Positions 32,812 to 43,460 of a DNA stretch of 45,661 nt are shown here, piece by piece (within the stretch, counting starts at the first letter, position 1; every line of letters starts with the position of its first letter). A program made the position numbers and the translations under genes. Source of the stretch: Enterococcus rivorum (GTDB taxonomy: Bacteria; Bacillota; Bacilli; Lactobacillales; Enterococcaceae); contig NZ_MIEK01000024.1 in assembly GCF_001742285.1 (NCBI RefSeq), positions 1 to 45,661 of the forward strand. Reading direction: 5' to 3'. The notes beneath the pieces were generated by a model, which had not been told where the DNA came from, ran no database searches, and saw nothing but the letters and a program-made list of their open reading frames with translations.

Positions 32812-34275
32812 GTGTTAGAAAACTTATTAGATAAAGAAGACAGAAGAAAACTTCTATTTTTCCAGCTTTTGGAAGAATCTCCTCAATTTGCAGTGAGACA
32901 AACTGTGATTCAGGATACCTTAGAGCTCTCTGATTTTTTATTTGAAAAAACCTATGAATTACTTAAAGAGGACTTAGTAGAATATTCTTTGGAAGAATAT
33001 TTTCAACTGGATAAAGATAATATAACGGTAAGTCTGGCTGAATCAGGACAAGCGAGTTCAGATATTCTTTTAGAAATTTATTTGAGAAAATCGTTGGACT
33101 TGGACATTATAAAAAGTATTTTTTTAAATCAATTCCGATCAGTGAATGACTTTGCTATTGATCGATATGTTGCTTATACACGGGTTTACCGACATTTAAA
33201 ATTAATCAAAGATTTTTTTAGAGAATTCGATATAAAAGTTAGTAAGAAATTTGTTTTAGATGGTAAAGAAGAAGATATTCGCTTTTTTTACTTATCTTTA
33301 TTTGTGATGCTTTATAAAGGGGATTACAGTTTATATAAAAATAATAATGTTGAAAAAGTTCAAGTTTTTATTGATCGTTTAAATAAACATTCAGCCAAAA
33401 AACTATCTGAGTTTACTAAAATGCGGTTAACCCACTATTTGAATATTATTCTTGTTAGAAGTAGGCAAGATGGGGAGCTAAAAGAGGAGCCAAAATACGA
33501 AACACTAGACATTTTCTCCCACGAAACAGAAGTTTGGTATTTATGTAGTGACTTTTTCTCGAAGTACATAAAAGTGTCACCTGAAGCGATGAATCAAGAA
33601 ATCCTTATGTTGTATTCTATATTACTAACGGAAGGTTTTTTTAAAGCTGGTGTTGCTAAAAGAATAGCTAAAATTGATGAAGTAAGGGAATTGAACCACT
33701 TTTTTGTTGAGAAATTCGGTCAAGTATTTTCTGTCGATGTCAGAGATACGAATCATTTAACTATCCTTTCAGAACTATCACTTTTGCATTATGAACTTAG
33801 TTTTTTTCCAAAAAAACAGGCCTATTTTTCTGGAAAACGAGATATGCTTTACTTTGAAGAAAGCTATCCGGAATATTTTGAATTTTGTAGAGACCTAGTG
33901 CGTTTTTCTAAAGAAACTGGGAAACTGGCTATTTGGGAAAATAATGTTTATGCCTTCTATCAGTATCTCTTTCTATTGGCAAATTCAGTACCGTTAGATT
34001 TTATTTTAGAACCGATTAATATTTGTGTGGATTTTTCATTTGGAAAAGTATACAACGAATTTATACTAAAAAAAATCCCGTTTTTCTCAGAATTGGCATT
34101 TACAATTAATGATGAAATTTCAGATGCTACAGATTTAGTGCTAACAGATTCCACGTCATTGTATGATGACAAAGATGTAGAACGCATTATTTGGTTGTCA
34201 CCGCCTCGACCAGTAGATTGGTCGAATTTTGCTGCAAAGGTATTAGAGATTCGATTACATAAACATAGAGAGTAA
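32812..34275 (+). CDS. Mga-type transcriptional regulator of the WxL locus
   Basis: 487 aa from a GTG start with gaggt upstream. The N-terminal region (about 10-75) fits an Mga-type winged HTH ('FAVRQTVIQDTLELSDFLFEKTYELLKED'). The long helical middle matches the PRD-like region of Mga/AtxA-family proteins, and the C-terminal 100 residues resemble an EIIB-like fold. Such proteins activate surface-protein genes in streptococci and enterococci, often with sugar-PTS input. Its place directly after the WxL locus makes that locus the likely target. Mga family assignment is by overall pattern, without alignment. Confidence 0.8.
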   Translation: MLENLLDKEDRRKLLFFQLLEESPQFAVRQTVIQDTLELSDFLFEKTYELLKEDLVEYSLEEYFQLDKDNITVSLAESGQASSDILLEIYLRKSLDLDIIKSIFLNQFRSVNDFAIDRYVAYTRVYRHLKLIKDFFREFDIKVSKKFVLDGKEEDIRFFYLSLFVMLYKGDYSLYKNNNVEKVQVFIDRLNKHSAKKLSEFTKMRLTHYLNIILVRSRQDGELKEEPKYETLDIFSHETEVWYLCSDFFSKYIKVSPEAMNQEILMLYSILLTEGFFKAGVAKRIAKIDEVRELNHFFVEKFGQVFSVDVRDTNHLTILSELSLLHYELSFFPKKQAYFSGKRDMLYFEESYPEYFEFCRDLVRFSKETGKLAIWENNVYAFYQYLFLLANSVPLDFILEPINICVDFSFGKVYNEFILKKIPFFSELAFTINDEISDATDLVLTDSTSLYDDKDVERIIWLSPPRPVDWSNFAAKVLEIRLHKHRE

Positions 34276-34350
34276 AAATAGAAGCAACCAATAAAAATAG
34301 TTGAAACAATACTTAGCCCTCTGATTTATTGTTGTTTATTTGAAAACTAG

Positions 34351-34398
34351 AGCTTAGGACAATCGGTAAACGAATTGATTTCCTAAGCTTTATTTTTT
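34351..34398 (+). terminator. Rho-independent terminator after the Mga-type regulator gene
   Basis: Stem of AGCTTAGGA (34351-34359) with TCCTAAGCT (34381-34389), whose loop can partly pair again, then T-rich 34389-34398. Confidence 0.85.
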
Positions 34399-34419
34399 TG
34401 TTGGTAGAGAAAATTGATT

Positions 34420-35125
34420 CCATCAAATCAGTAACTCAAGTTTCGTACATGAATAATGGACGTCCTTTATGAGTAAATAGGTTCAGGCGTGAGTTAAAAA
34501 AAGCGAGACTTGCTCCACTACAAGCAGCTGGTGCCAGTGGAAAACAGAGGAACCGCTCTGAGCCCAAAGGTCAGGTCTCAGAGCTTCCAAGCTTCAAACT
34601 TGGGCTAATTAATTTGGTAGAAAGCCCAAGTAATTCACATTGACTTCTAGACACGGTTACTGCCACCAACTGCTTGATAAATTAGAAGCAAAGTGTCTTT
34701 CAGCCACTTTATAATGTGCATCATCAAATCACTGAGTTCTTTGTGATTTACAACAATGAGATCGGAGCGATACCCAGGTATCCTACAGCGTAGTCGCTTG
34801 CGGGCTGGCTTCCTGCTCTTTGATTTTGAACCTTTACTGAATTATAACTTTGTCAGGATACTAGTGCTTTGACAATCTTATAAATCGCTTTTGATGTAGT
34901 TCATATTTATATTAAACCTTTTGTAAATGTGAGATGTTTCAGACTCAAGAACAACTAGCTTTAAAATCAACCGGGGAATTGTCTCCTCTAAAAGTTCGTT
35001 ATAGAATTACTAGATACGTCCTTTACCAATTTTTTAGAGCAAGTGTTGGATGGGTTCAACGCTTTTCCTTGTTAGATAAAGGTTTCCTTATTACTATATT
35101 GTGTTGTGAATAGTAGCCTTTTTTA
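34420..35125 (+). ncRNA. Candidate large structured RNA upstream of rsmG
   Basis: About 700 bp without ORFs, bounded by a terminator on the left and a terminator-like hairpin on the right. Helices seen by eye: 34549-34562 with 34577-34588 (12 bp with a 2-nt bulge); 34599-34606 with 34623-34630 (8 bp); 34649-34654 with 34693-34698 enclosing 34671-34675/34686-34690; 34726-34732 with 34743-34749; 34769-34773 with 34778-34782; 34766-34770 with 34794-34798; 34850-34855 with 34870-34875; 35045-35050 with 35055-35060. TTGGGCT at 34600-34606 can pair with AGCCCAA at either 34561-34567 or 34624-34629, so alternative folds are possible. No convincing promoter found, so ends and strand are uncertain. 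Large ornate RNAs of similar size (for example ROOL) are known in Lactobacillales, but I cannot confirm a match. Confidence 0.4.
35078..35124 (+). terminator. Terminator-like hairpin before rsmG
   Basis: Outer AAAGG (35078-35082) can pair with CCTTT (35117-35121) and inner TACTAT (35092-35097) with ATAGTA (35110-35115), followed by T6 at 35119-35124. The stem is interrupted, so the call is moderate. Confidence 0.5.
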
Positions 35126-35200
35126 TTAAAACTGAAGAAAAAATCTTACTAAAAGCATTGCAAGAAAGGGACATTTGCGTTAAAGTAGGGGAAGACAATT

Positions 35201-35222
35201 GTGAAACATTTTTCTGTTTCAC
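35201..35222. promoter_or_regulatory. Perfect inverted repeat GTGAAACA/TGTTTCAC (parS-like half-sites)
   Basis: GTGAAACA (35201-35208) and TGTTTCAC (35215-35222) are separated by 6 nt. Each is a half of the parS consensus TGTTTCACGTGAAACA but in the opposite arrangement; reading from 35215 gives 12 of 16 matches to parS. It lies 17 nt before the rsmG start, next to parAB. It could also simply be an mRNA hairpin at the rsmG ribosome site. Confidence 0.35.
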
Positions 35223-35238
35223 GACAGAAAGGGATCTT

Positions 35239-35955
35239 ATGACACCAGAAGAATTTAAACAATTACTAGGCGAAAAAAATATCCAATTATCTGAACACCA
35301 GATGGAACAATTCGACCGTTATTACCACTTGCTAGTAGAGTGGAATGAGAAGATGAATTTAACCGCAATTACAGCAAAGAAAGAAGTGTACTTAAAGCAC
35401 TTTTACGATTCTATTTCATTGGCATTTTTTGAAGATTTTTCAACTAATAAAACTATTTGTGATGTGGGAGCAGGCGCGGGATTTCCAAGTATTCCTTTAA
35501 AAATTGTGTTCCCATCTTTACAGGTAACAATTGTTGACTCTTTAAACAAACGCATTACATTTTTAACAACTTTGGTAAATGAACTAGGGTTAGAAGATAT
35601 CTCTTTATATCATGATCGGGCAGAAACTTTCGGACAACGGAAAGAATTTAGAGGTGTGTTTGATTATGTCACCGCTCGTGCTGTTGCTCGTTTAAACGTG
35701 TTAGCAGAATTATGTCTGCCACTAGTGAAAAAAGAAGGTTATTTCTTAGCGTTAAAAGCTTCAAAAAGTGAAGAAGAGATTACTGAAGCAAAACCTGCAA
35801 TTGCCATTTTAGGTGGAAAGTTTCAAGAAGAGCTCTCATTTGAACTACCAGTGACACTAGATGAACGTCATATCGTAGTCATTCAAAAGAAAAAAGAAAC
35901 ACCCAAAAAATATCCGAGAAAACCCGGTTTACCCAATAAGCAACCAATCAAATAA
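35239..35955 (+). CDS. rsmG: RsmG (GidB), 16S rRNA m7G527 methyltransferase
   Basis: 238 aa. I chose ATG 35239 (MTPEEFKQ) with agaaaggg 5-6 nt upstream; the frame continues to 35158 but that part contains the inverted repeat and gives an atypical leader. SAM-binding motif '[10 protein letters not shown]' is at 75-84, with '[11 protein letters not shown]' after it. It methylates N7 of G527 in 16S rRNA. As in many Firmicutes it precedes the chromosome partition genes near the origin; parA starts 15 nt later. Confidence 0.96.
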   Translation: MTPEEFKQLLGEKNIQLSEHQMEQFDRYYHLLVEWNEKMNLTAITAKKEVYLKHFYDSISLAFFEDFSTNKTICDVGAGAGFPSIPLKIVFPSLQVTIVDSLNKRITFLTTLVNELGLEDISLYHDRAETFGQRKEFRGVFDYVTARAVARLNVLAELCLPLVKKEGYFLALKASKSEEEITEAKPAIAILGGKFQEELSFELPVTLDERHIVVIQKKKETPKKYPRKPGLPNKQPIK

Positions 35956-35970
35956 GGTGGAGGGACACAC

Positions 35971-36732
35971 ATGGCACGAATAATTTCTGTAGCAAATCAA
36001 AAAGGTGGCGTAGGAAAAACAACGACCACAGTGAATTTAGGTGCTTGTCTTGCCTATTGTGGCAAAAGAGTACTGTTGGTTGACATTGATGCCCAAGGAA
36101 ATGCGACAAGTGGTATTGGTGTACGTAAGCCAGATGTCGCACATGACGTTTATGATGTATTAGTAAATGAAGAGCCTATTAAAGGCGTGATTCAACAAAC
36201 AACTAGAGAAAATTTGGATATTGTTCCAGCGACGATTCAGTTAGCTGGTGCTGAAATTGAATTAACCTCCATGATGGCAAGAGAATCGCGTTTAAAATCA
36301 GCATTGGCAGAAATTAATGATGATTATGATTTCATTTTAATTGATTGCCCACCGTCTTTAGGGCATTTAACAATCAATGCATTTACGGCTAGTGATTCTA
36401 TCTTAATTCCTGTTCAGTGTGAATATTATGCGCTAGAAGGATTAAGCCAACTATTAAATACGATTCGTTTAGTTCAAAAACATTTCAACCCTGAATTGCG
36501 GATTGAAGGAGTTCTACTAACAATGTATGATGCGCGGACGAACTTAGGAGCTGAAGTAGTGGAAGAGGTTCGTAAATATTTCCGTGAAAAAGTCTATGAT
36601 ACTATTATTCCTAGAAATGTTCGCTTGTCAGAAGCACCAAGCCATGGTTTATCGATTATTGATTATGATCCTCGTTCACGTGGCGCAGAAGTTTATCAAG
36701 CACTAGCAAAGGAAGTGTTGGAAAATGAGTAA
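35971..36732 (+). CDS. parA: ParA (Soj), chromosome partitioning ATPase
   Basis: 253 aa. Deviant Walker A 'KGGVGKTTTT' (11-20), Walker A' 'LLVDIDAQGNAT', Walker B 'FILIDCPPS'. It has the length of chromosomal Soj proteins, with no N-terminal HTH as found in plasmid ParA. ATG 35971 follows ggtggaggg. The stop overlaps the parB start by 8 nt. It acts with ParB at parS sites in origin segregation and DnaA control. Confidence 0.96.
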   Translation: MARIISVANQKGGVGKTTTTVNLGACLAYCGKRVLLVDIDAQGNATSGIGVRKPDVAHDVYDVLVNEEPIKGVIQQTTRENLDIVPATIQLAGAEIELTSMMARESRLKSALAEINDDYDFILIDCPPSLGHLTINAFTASDSILIPVQCEYYALEGLSQLLNTIRLVQKHFNPELRIEGVLLTMYDARTNLGAEVVEEVRKYFREKVYDTIIPRNVRLSEAPSHGLSIIDYDPRSRGAEVYQALAKEVLENE

Positions 36733-37615
36733 AGGAAAAGGTTTAGGCCGAGGAATTGATGCATTGTTTCAAGATTTTGCAAGTTTAGAAGACGTGGATG
36801 TTCAAAAAGAAGAAGTCCTTGAGATTCCCTTAAATGAACTCCGTCCCAATCCCTATCAACCAAGAAAAACGTTTGATGAAGCTTCGTTACAAGAATTGGC
36901 AAACTCAATTCAACAGTCTGGTGTATTCCAACCGATTATTGTTCGGAAATCAGCAGTCAAAGGGTATGAAATTATTGCAGGTGAACGTCGTTTCAGAGCC
37001 TCTAAATTAGCAGATAAAGAAACGATTCCTGCAATTGTCAGAGAATTTGACGAAGAATCAATGATGCAAATTGCCGTTTTGGAAAATTTACAACGGGAAG
37101 ATTTGAACCCGCTTGAAGAAGCAGAAGCTTACGATATGCTAATGAAAAATTTGAAATTGACACAAGTAGAAGTAGCGGAAAGACTAGGCAAAAGCCGTCC
37201 TTACATCGCAAACTATTTACGTCTGTTAACCTTACCGAGTTTAGTAAAAGAAATGGTTCAAAAAGAAACACTTTCTATGGGGCAAGCGAGAACTTTACTG
37301 GGCTTAAAAGATAAAGCGATGATTTTGAAATTGGCAAATCAAGCAGTAAAAGAAAATTTGACTGTTCGTCAGCTTGAACAAATGGTCACCGAATTAAACG
37401 AAAATCAAGGGAAAAAGGCAGCCAAGAAAGAAAAGAAAGCTCTTGAAAAACCTTATTATATCCGCGAAAGTGAAGATCGTTTGATGGACAAATTTGGAAC
37501 GACTGTTTTGATTCAAGAAAAAGAAGGTAAAGGAAAAATTGAAATCGAATACCTTTCACAATCAGATTTAACGCGAATCTTAGATATTTTAGAAATTCGT
37601 TTTGATGAAGACTAG
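36725..37615 (+). CDS. parB: ParB (Spo0J), chromosome partitioning DNA-binding protein
   Basis: 296 aa. Conserved N-terminus 'KGKGLGRGIDALF', CTPase motif 'GERRFRAS' (86-93), HTH at about 146-167 ('TQVEVAERLGKSRPYIANYLRLL') and a C-terminal dimerisation region. The start overlaps parA, the usual coupling. It spreads from parS as a CTP-dependent clamp. The setting after rsmG-parA indicates Spo0J rather than Noc. Confidence 0.95.
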   Translation: MSKGKGLGRGIDALFQDFASLEDVDVQKEEVLEIPLNELRPNPYQPRKTFDEASLQELANSIQQSGVFQPIIVRKSAVKGYEIIAGERRFRASKLADKETIPAIVREFDEESMMQIAVLENLQREDLNPLEEAEAYDMLMKNLKLTQVEVAERLGKSRPYIANYLRLLTLPSLVKEMVQKETLSMGQARTLLGLKDKAMILKLANQAVKENLTVRQLEQMVTELNENQGKKAAKKEKKALEKPYYIRESEDRLMDKFGTTVLIQEKEGKGKIEIEYLSQSDLTRILDILEIRFDED

Positions 37616-37631
37616 TTTAGGAGGATCGGTT

Positions 37632-37817
37632 ATGTATGATTTAGGCGATATTGTAGAAATGAAGAAACCTCACGCTTGCCAGGTAAATCGTTGGGAAATT
37701 ATCCGGATGGGTGCAGATATTAAAATAAAATGCACGAATTGTGGACATATTGTGATGATGACACGTCGAGATTTTGAGAAAAAAATGAAGAAAATACTAG
37801 AGAAAAAAGCAGACTAA
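37632..37817 (+). CDS. DUF951 family small zinc-ribbon-like protein
   Basis: 61 aa. ATG 37632 (MYDLGDIVEM) has taggagg 6 nt upstream; the open frame to 37602 overlaps parB and is not needed. The typical DUF951 sequence includes 'KKPHACQVNRWEIIRMGADI' and a CxxC pair 'CTNCGH' that with the earlier Cys/His may bind zinc. The family is regularly found between parB and ychF in Firmicutes. Its molecular role is unclear to me. Confidence 0.92.
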   Translation: MYDLGDIVEMKKPHACQVNRWEIIRMGADIKIKCTNCGHIVMMTRRDFEKKMKKILEKKAD

Positions 37818-37907
37818 TCTGTTTTTTCATGAAACCCCTCATTTATCAAGCGTTTAATCGGTAAATGGATATACAGACTTTGAAAAAAGAAAGAGTGAAT
37901 GAAGAAA

Positions 37908-39008
37908 ATGGCATTAACAGCTGGAATCGTAGGGTTACCTAACGTAGGAAAATCGACCCTTTTTAACGCAATAACTAAAGCAGGAGCGGAAGCAGCAAAT
38001 TATCCGTTTGCTACAATTGATCCTAACGTTGGCATGGTGGAAGTACCAGATGATCGTTTACAACGTTTGACAGAATTAGTAAAACCTAAAAAGACTGTTC
38101 CAACAACTTTTGAATTTACAGATATTGCTGGAATCGTAAAAGGAGCAAGCAAAGGAGAAGGACTAGGCAATCAATTCCTAAGTCACATTCGCCAAGTAGA
38201 TGCGATTTGTCATGTGGTAAGATGTTTTGATGATGATAATATCACTCACGTTGAAGGACGTGTTGACCCATTAGCAGATATCGACACAATTAATTTAGAA
38301 TTAGTTTTAGCAGACTTAGATTCTATAACGAAACGTTACACACGTGTAGCCAAAGTAGCAAAAACGAAAGATAAAGATGCGGTTGCAGAATTAGCCGTTT
38401 TAGATAAGATTAAACCCGCTTTAGAAGAAGGGTTATCTGCTCGAACTATCGAATTTACAGAAGAAGAACAAAAAATTGTTCGTAGCTTGTTTTTATTAAC
38501 TGCCAAACCAATTCTTTATGTAGCCAATGTTTCAGAAGATGAAGTTTCTGACTCAGATAACAACCCGTATGTCCAAAAAGTTCGGGCATTTGCTGCAAAT
38601 GAAAATGCTGAGGTGATTGTTGTCTGTGCTCGTGCAGAAGAAGAAATAGCTGAATTAGATGAAGAAGATAAGGCTGATTTTTTAGAAGCTCTTGGCATTG
38701 AAGAATCTGGATTAGATCAATTAATCCGTGCAGCTTACGATTTATTAGGCTTGGCGACCTATTTTACAGCTGGAGAGCAAGAAGTTCGTGCATGGACTTT
38801 CCGTAAAGGCATCAAAGCTCCTCAAGCTGCTGGAATTATCCATACAGATTTTGAACGTGGCTTTATTCGAGCAGAAACAGTCTCTTTTGATGATTTAAAC
38901 ACATATGGTAATATGCAAGCGGCTAAAGAAGCTGGAAAAGTTCGCTTAGAAGGAAAAGAGTATATCGTTCAAGACGGAGATGTGATGCTTTTCCGTTTCA
39001 ATGTTTAA
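37908..39008 (+). CDS. ychF: YchF, redox-regulated Obg-family ATPase
   Basis: 366 aa from ATG 37908 ([10 protein letters not shown]); an ATG 9 nt upstream (37899) is also possible and gives 369 aa. G1 'GLPNVGKST', G3 '[14 protein letters not shown]' and a C-terminal TGS domain ('[25 protein letters not shown]'). YchF proteins bind ATP rather than GTP and associate with ribosomes. The highly conserved sequence and place after DUF951 fit enterococcal genomes. Confidence 0.96.
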   Translation: MALTAGIVGLPNVGKSTLFNAITKAGAEAANYPFATIDPNVGMVEVPDDRLQRLTELVKPKKTVPTTFEFTDIAGIVKGASKGEGLGNQFLSHIRQVDAICHVVRCFDDDNITHVEGRVDPLADIDTINLELVLADLDSITKRYTRVAKVAKTKDKDAVAELAVLDKIKPALEEGLSARTIEFTEEEQKIVRSLFLLTAKPILYVANVSEDEVSDSDNNPYVQKVRAFAANENAEVIVVCARAEEEIAELDEEDKADFLEALGIEESGLDQLIRAAYDLLGLATYFTAGEQEVRAWTFRKGIKAPQAAGIIHTDFERGFIRAETVSFDDLNTYGNMQAAKEAGKVRLEGKEYIVQDGDVMLFRFNV

Positions 39009-39065
39009 AAAATCGCTAAAAACTATTTTTGAACCTAAAAAATATGATAGAATACCTTTTAGGTG

Positions 39066-39141
39066 AAGACTGAGAAGTGAAACAAAAATCAGTTTTGTTT
39101 CAGTCTCTAATTCCGAATAAACGGCGAGAAAAACCAACCTC
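39066..39141 (-). repeat. Intergenic repeat element, partial copy C (inverted)
   Basis: Read on minus it starts gaggttgg, lacks the middle of copies A and B, and resumes at ccgtttattcggaattagag followed by gaaacaaaactgattttt. Its terminal hairpin has AGACTG/CAGTCT in place of the GAGGATGA/TCATCCTC arms of copy B, so the pairing is kept by compensating changes. Confidence 0.7.
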
Positions 39142-39156
39142 AAGGAGAGCGTAGAA

Positions 39157-39843
39157 ATGGAAGCAGAAATACTACGAGAAATTGTTGCGGATAACCGTGA
39201 ACTAGAGCAAAAGCTAACAAAGAAAAATGAACAATATATATTTGATTTAAAAAAATCATTGCGGGCAGCGAATCTATCAGAAGAAGCACAAGCATTAGCA
39301 TTACAAGAAATTCTGCCTGAACTAGTGGCAGGACAAAAGAGTGGTCGAACCGCTCGCCAACTTTTTGGTACAGTTTCAGAAAGAACGCAAGCGATTTTAG
39401 AAAAACCAGAAGAAAAACCAGAATCAACACCATTTTGGATGTGGTTAGATAACACATTATTGTTGTTTGGTGTTCTGACTATTATGACAGCGGTAATGAT
39501 GATGCTTTCTAAAGGGAAAAATCAACCAATGGGCTTATTAACGTGTGTCTTTGGTGCAATGGTAGGAGGGTATTCTTTCTATCTACTTTACAAATATATC
39601 TATCAATATGACCGTCCAGGTGTGAATAAAGCCAATCGTCCAGGCTGGCTAAAAACAGGGGCAATATTAATTGGTTCTATGTTGCTACTATTGATGGCAT
39701 TTACTGCTACTATGGCGTTGCCTCCTGCAATTAATCCAGTGTTAGATCCAGTTGTTTCCATCATACTTGGAGGAATAACCTTTGGTGCTCGCTATTTATT
39801 GAAGAAAAAGTATAATATGCACGGAAGTTTTACAGGACGTTAA
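39157..39843 (+). CDS. DUF1129 family membrane protein
   Basis: 228 aa. The helical cytoplasmic N-terminal part (1-90) contains 'LPELVAGQKSGRTARQLFGT', characteristic of DUF1129. Four membrane segments follow (about 98-116, 125-148, 166-186, 198-216) and a basic C-terminus. ATG 39157 follows aaggagag. Function unknown. Found beside ychF in lactobacilli and enterococci; terminated by the hairpin at 39864. Confidence 0.9.
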   Translation: MEAEILREIVADNRELEQKLTKKNEQYIFDLKKSLRAANLSEEAQALALQEILPELVAGQKSGRTARQLFGTVSERTQAILEKPEEKPESTPFWMWLDNTLLLFGVLTIMTAVMMMLSKGKNQPMGLLTCVFGAMVGGYSFYLLYKYIYQYDRPGVNKANRPGWLKTGAILIGSMLLLLMAFTATMALPPAINPVLDPVVSIILGGITFGARYLLKKKYNMHGSFTGR

Positions 39844-39863
39844 TCTTAATAGATACAAAAATA

Positions 39864-39902
39864 AAATGTGTTTTCCACAAAAAAGGAAAGCACATTTTTT
39901 AT
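39864..39902 (+). terminator. Rho-independent terminator after the DUF1129 gene
   Basis: Stem of AAATGTG+TTTTCC (39864-39876) with GGAAAG+CACATTT (39885-39897), 8-nt A-rich loop, then a T run to 39900. Confidence 0.9.
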
Positions 39903-40070
39903 TCGATGGCTAACATTTGAAAGAAAATATCTCAATGGTTATCATAATTAAGAAGAGCGTTAAAATAGCTAGAGAAGAGAACTTATTCTTTCATTTTAGT
40001 AACAGAATAATAAGAATATCCTCATGTGTTGGGAATTGTCACGGATTTTCCTGTAATGGGCGAAATCGGG

Positions 40071-40099
40071 TTGACTTATTTTTTAGAATCTGTTATTTT
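40071..40099 (+). promoter_or_regulatory. guaB promoter candidate
   Basis: -35 TTGACT (40071-40076), 17-bp spacer, -10 TATTTT (40094-40099), giving a short leader to the guaB start at 40136. No purine riboswitch core was seen upstream. Confidence 0.6.
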
Positions 40100-40114
40100 T
40101 TTATATAAAATTAA

Positions 40115-41620
<1,506 letters not shown>

Positions 41621-41639
41621 TAGCTTATTAAAAAATAGA

Positions 41640-41814
41640 TAACGAGGTTGAGACAGAAGTCGTTTTGGGGTGAGAAATTGGAGCGAAAAGTGCACCATAC
41701 GCTTTATGTATCGAGTGATTTTCGGGAAATTTCCGAAGCTCCAGACTTTTGACCACCATTTATTCCGATTTAGAGGATGAAACAAAACTGATTTTTAGTT
41801 TTGTCTCATCCTCG
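41640..41814 (+). repeat. Intergenic repeat element, copy B, ending in a terminator hairpin
   Basis: About 175 bp, the best preserved of three copies. It shares with copy A the start acgaggttgagaca, the centre cagacttttgaccacc and the end. Placed after guaB, where its terminal hairpin supplies the terminator. Confidence 0.87.
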
Positions 41815-41820
41815 TTTTTT
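41773..41820 (+). terminator. guaB terminator formed by the end of repeat copy B
   Basis: 17-nt arms 41773-41789 and 41797-41813 pair with one mismatch around a 7-nt loop, followed by T6 at 41815-41820. Confidence 0.9.
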
Positions 41821-41851
41821 GCCTATTTAGTGTCATTAATAATGTAAAAAA

Positions 41852-41890
41852 GCAAGGTTCACTGTCAGCAACAGTTGCTCCTTGCCTTTT
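41852..41890. terminator. Bidirectional terminator, mainly for serS
   Basis: GCAAGG (41852-41857) pairs with CCTTGC (41880-41885), with inner ACTGT/ACAGT. A6 precedes it on plus (U6 for serS on minus) and T5 follows it. It lies between convergent guaB and serS. Confidence 0.85.
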
Positions 41891-41917
41891 TAATCTTACT
41901 GAATATTAAGTGAATAC

Positions 41918-43189
41918 CTATTTAATCAATGTTTCGTTGCCCATATATGGGACTAAAACTTCTGGGATTGTCACAGAACCATCTTCATTTTGATAATTTT
42001 CTAAAATGGCTGCAACGGTTCTACCGACTGCTAAACCAGAACCGTTCAAAGTATGAGCATACTGTACTTTATCGTTTTCATCACGATAGCGAATCATGGC
42101 ACGGCGAGCTTGGAAATCTTCACAGTTTGAACAAGAGCTGATTTCACGATAGGCATTTTGAGCGGGTATCCAGACCTCTAAATCGTAAGTTTTAGCAGCT
42201 GAGAAGCCCATGTCTCCAGTTGAAAGTGCTAGAACACGATAAGGTAAGTTTAATTTTTGTAAAATCTCTTCAGCATTGGCTGTCATTTTCTCTAATTCTT
42301 CATAAGAGTTTTCAGCGTCACTAAACTTCACCATTTCTACTTTATTAAACTGATGCAGACGAATCAGTCCTCTAGTATCACGTCCAGCACTTCCAGCTTC
42401 AGAACGGAATGAAGGACTTAGTGCAGTAAAGTAGATAGGTAACTCTTGACCATCTAAAATTTCATTATTGTAGTAGTTGGTTAAAGGGACTTCGGCTGTT
42501 GGTATCAAAGTCAAATCTGTATCAGCTAATTGAAACACATCCTCTTTAAACTTAGGAAACTGCCCTGTTCCAAACATAGAATTGCTGTTAACAATGTAAG
42601 GAGTCATCATTTCTGTATAGCCGTGTTCATAGACATGTAGATCCAACATGAAATTATATAAGGCTCTTTCTAAGCGAGCACCTAATCCTTTATAGTATAC
42701 AAAACGACTACCTGAAACTTTTGAACCTCGTTCGAAATCAAGAATATCTAAGTTTTCAGCAACATCCCAATGGGCTTGCGGCTCAAAAGAAAAATCACGA
42801 GGGTCGCCCCAACGACGAATTTCAACGTTCTCTTCTTCACCAGCACCGACAGGAACAGATGGGTGAGGTAAATTAGGCAAAGTAGTTGCAATTGTTTTTA
42901 ATTGCTCATCGATAGCATCAATCTCTGTATCAAGAGCCTTTATTTTTCCGCCAACTTCTTTCATGTCATTAATTTTAGTTGAAGCATCTTCTTTTTGACG
43001 TTTTAACTGTGCGATTTCATTGGAAACATCATTTCGATATTTCTTTAGCTCTTCAACTTTTACTAAAAGGTTCCGCCGATTTTCATCTAACGTCATAAAT
43101 TCTACAAGTATCTCTTCTTTTACACCACGTGTCTGTAATCTTTCTTTCACATCATCGAAATTTTGTCGCATCATTTTTACATCTAACAT
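41918..43189 (-). CDS. serS: Seryl-tRNA synthetase
   Basis: 423 aa, class II aminoacyl-tRNA synthetase. The N-terminal antiparallel coiled coil that clasps tRNA-Ser spans about 25-105. Motif 2 is '[21 protein letters not shown]' (split by a short loop) and motif 3 '[16 protein letters not shown]'. ATG 43189 follows aggagg. Expression is controlled by the T-box leader immediately upstream on minus, so it rises when charged tRNA-Ser is scarce. Confidence 0.97.
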   Translation of the reverse strand: MLDVKMMRQNFDDVKERLQTRGVKEEILVEFMTLDENRRNLLVKVEELKKYRNDVSNEIAQLKRQKEDASTKINDMKEVGGKIKALDTEIDAIDEQLKTIATTLPNLPHPSVPVGAGEEENVEIRRWGDPRDFSFEPQAHWDVAENLDILDFERGSKVSGSRFVYYKGLGARLERALYNFMLDLHVYEHGYTEMMTPYIVNSNSMFGTGQFPKFKEDVFQLADTDLTLIPTAEVPLTNYYNNEILDGQELPIYFTALSPSFRSEAGSAGRDTRGLIRLHQFNKVEMVKFSDAENSYEELEKMTANAEEILQKLNLPYRVLALSTGDMGFSAAKTYDLEVWIPAQNAYREISSCSNCEDFQARRAMIRYRDENDKVQYAHTLNGSGLAVGRTVAAILENYQNEDGSVTIPEVLVPYMGNETLIK

Positions 43190-43227
43190 TTTTCATTCCT
43201 CCTAAAGTTGTCTAAATAAAATAAAAA

Positions 43228-43456
43228 GCCACTCCATCCCATAAAAATCTTGGGACGAAATGACTTTGATTTCGCGGTACCACCCGAGTTCAGCATAAAG
43301 CTGCTCTTGTTTAAAGCAAATAACGGTTGCTTCCGTCCTAGCTTCATTCGCTAGGCGCACAATGAGAGACGGACTTCTTTAAAGTAGACTATTTGCTCCC
43401 ACCAACGCAAACTCTCTGAAAATCTAAACAATAAATACTTTTTCTCTCTGCTTTTC
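43228..43456 (-). promoter_or_regulatory. T-box riboswitch leader of serS
   Basis: On minus the leader contains the T-box core GGGTGGTACCGCG (complement at about 43273-43285). A Stem I region follows the promoter, bounded by GAGAG and CTCTC arms (about 43365-43418). The 3' side of Stem I reads GAAGTCCG, where TCC is the likely specifier and is a serine codon. The intrinsic terminator spans 43228-43264 (GTCATTTCGTCCCA with TGGGATGGAGTGGC, many G-U pairs) and a U-rich tail at 43216-43227. When uncharged tRNA-Ser binds, the antiterminator forms and serS is read. Confidence 0.93.
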
Positions 43457-43460
43457 AATT

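Noticed and set aside
34501-34830. RNase P RNA, tmRNA or T-box in the hairpin-rich region
   Set aside because: None of their conserved core words is present (no gaggaaagtcc, no tmRNA ends, no ggtggtaccgcg).
38946-39455. Minus-strand ORFs opposite ychF end and the DUF1129 gene
   Set aside because: They run across the repeat copy C and two well-supported plus-strand genes, without a ribosome site.
39917-40108. 63-aa plus-strand ORF before guaB
   Set aside because: No good ribosome site, covers the guaB promoter, unusual composition (Cys/Phe/Ile-rich); probably chance.
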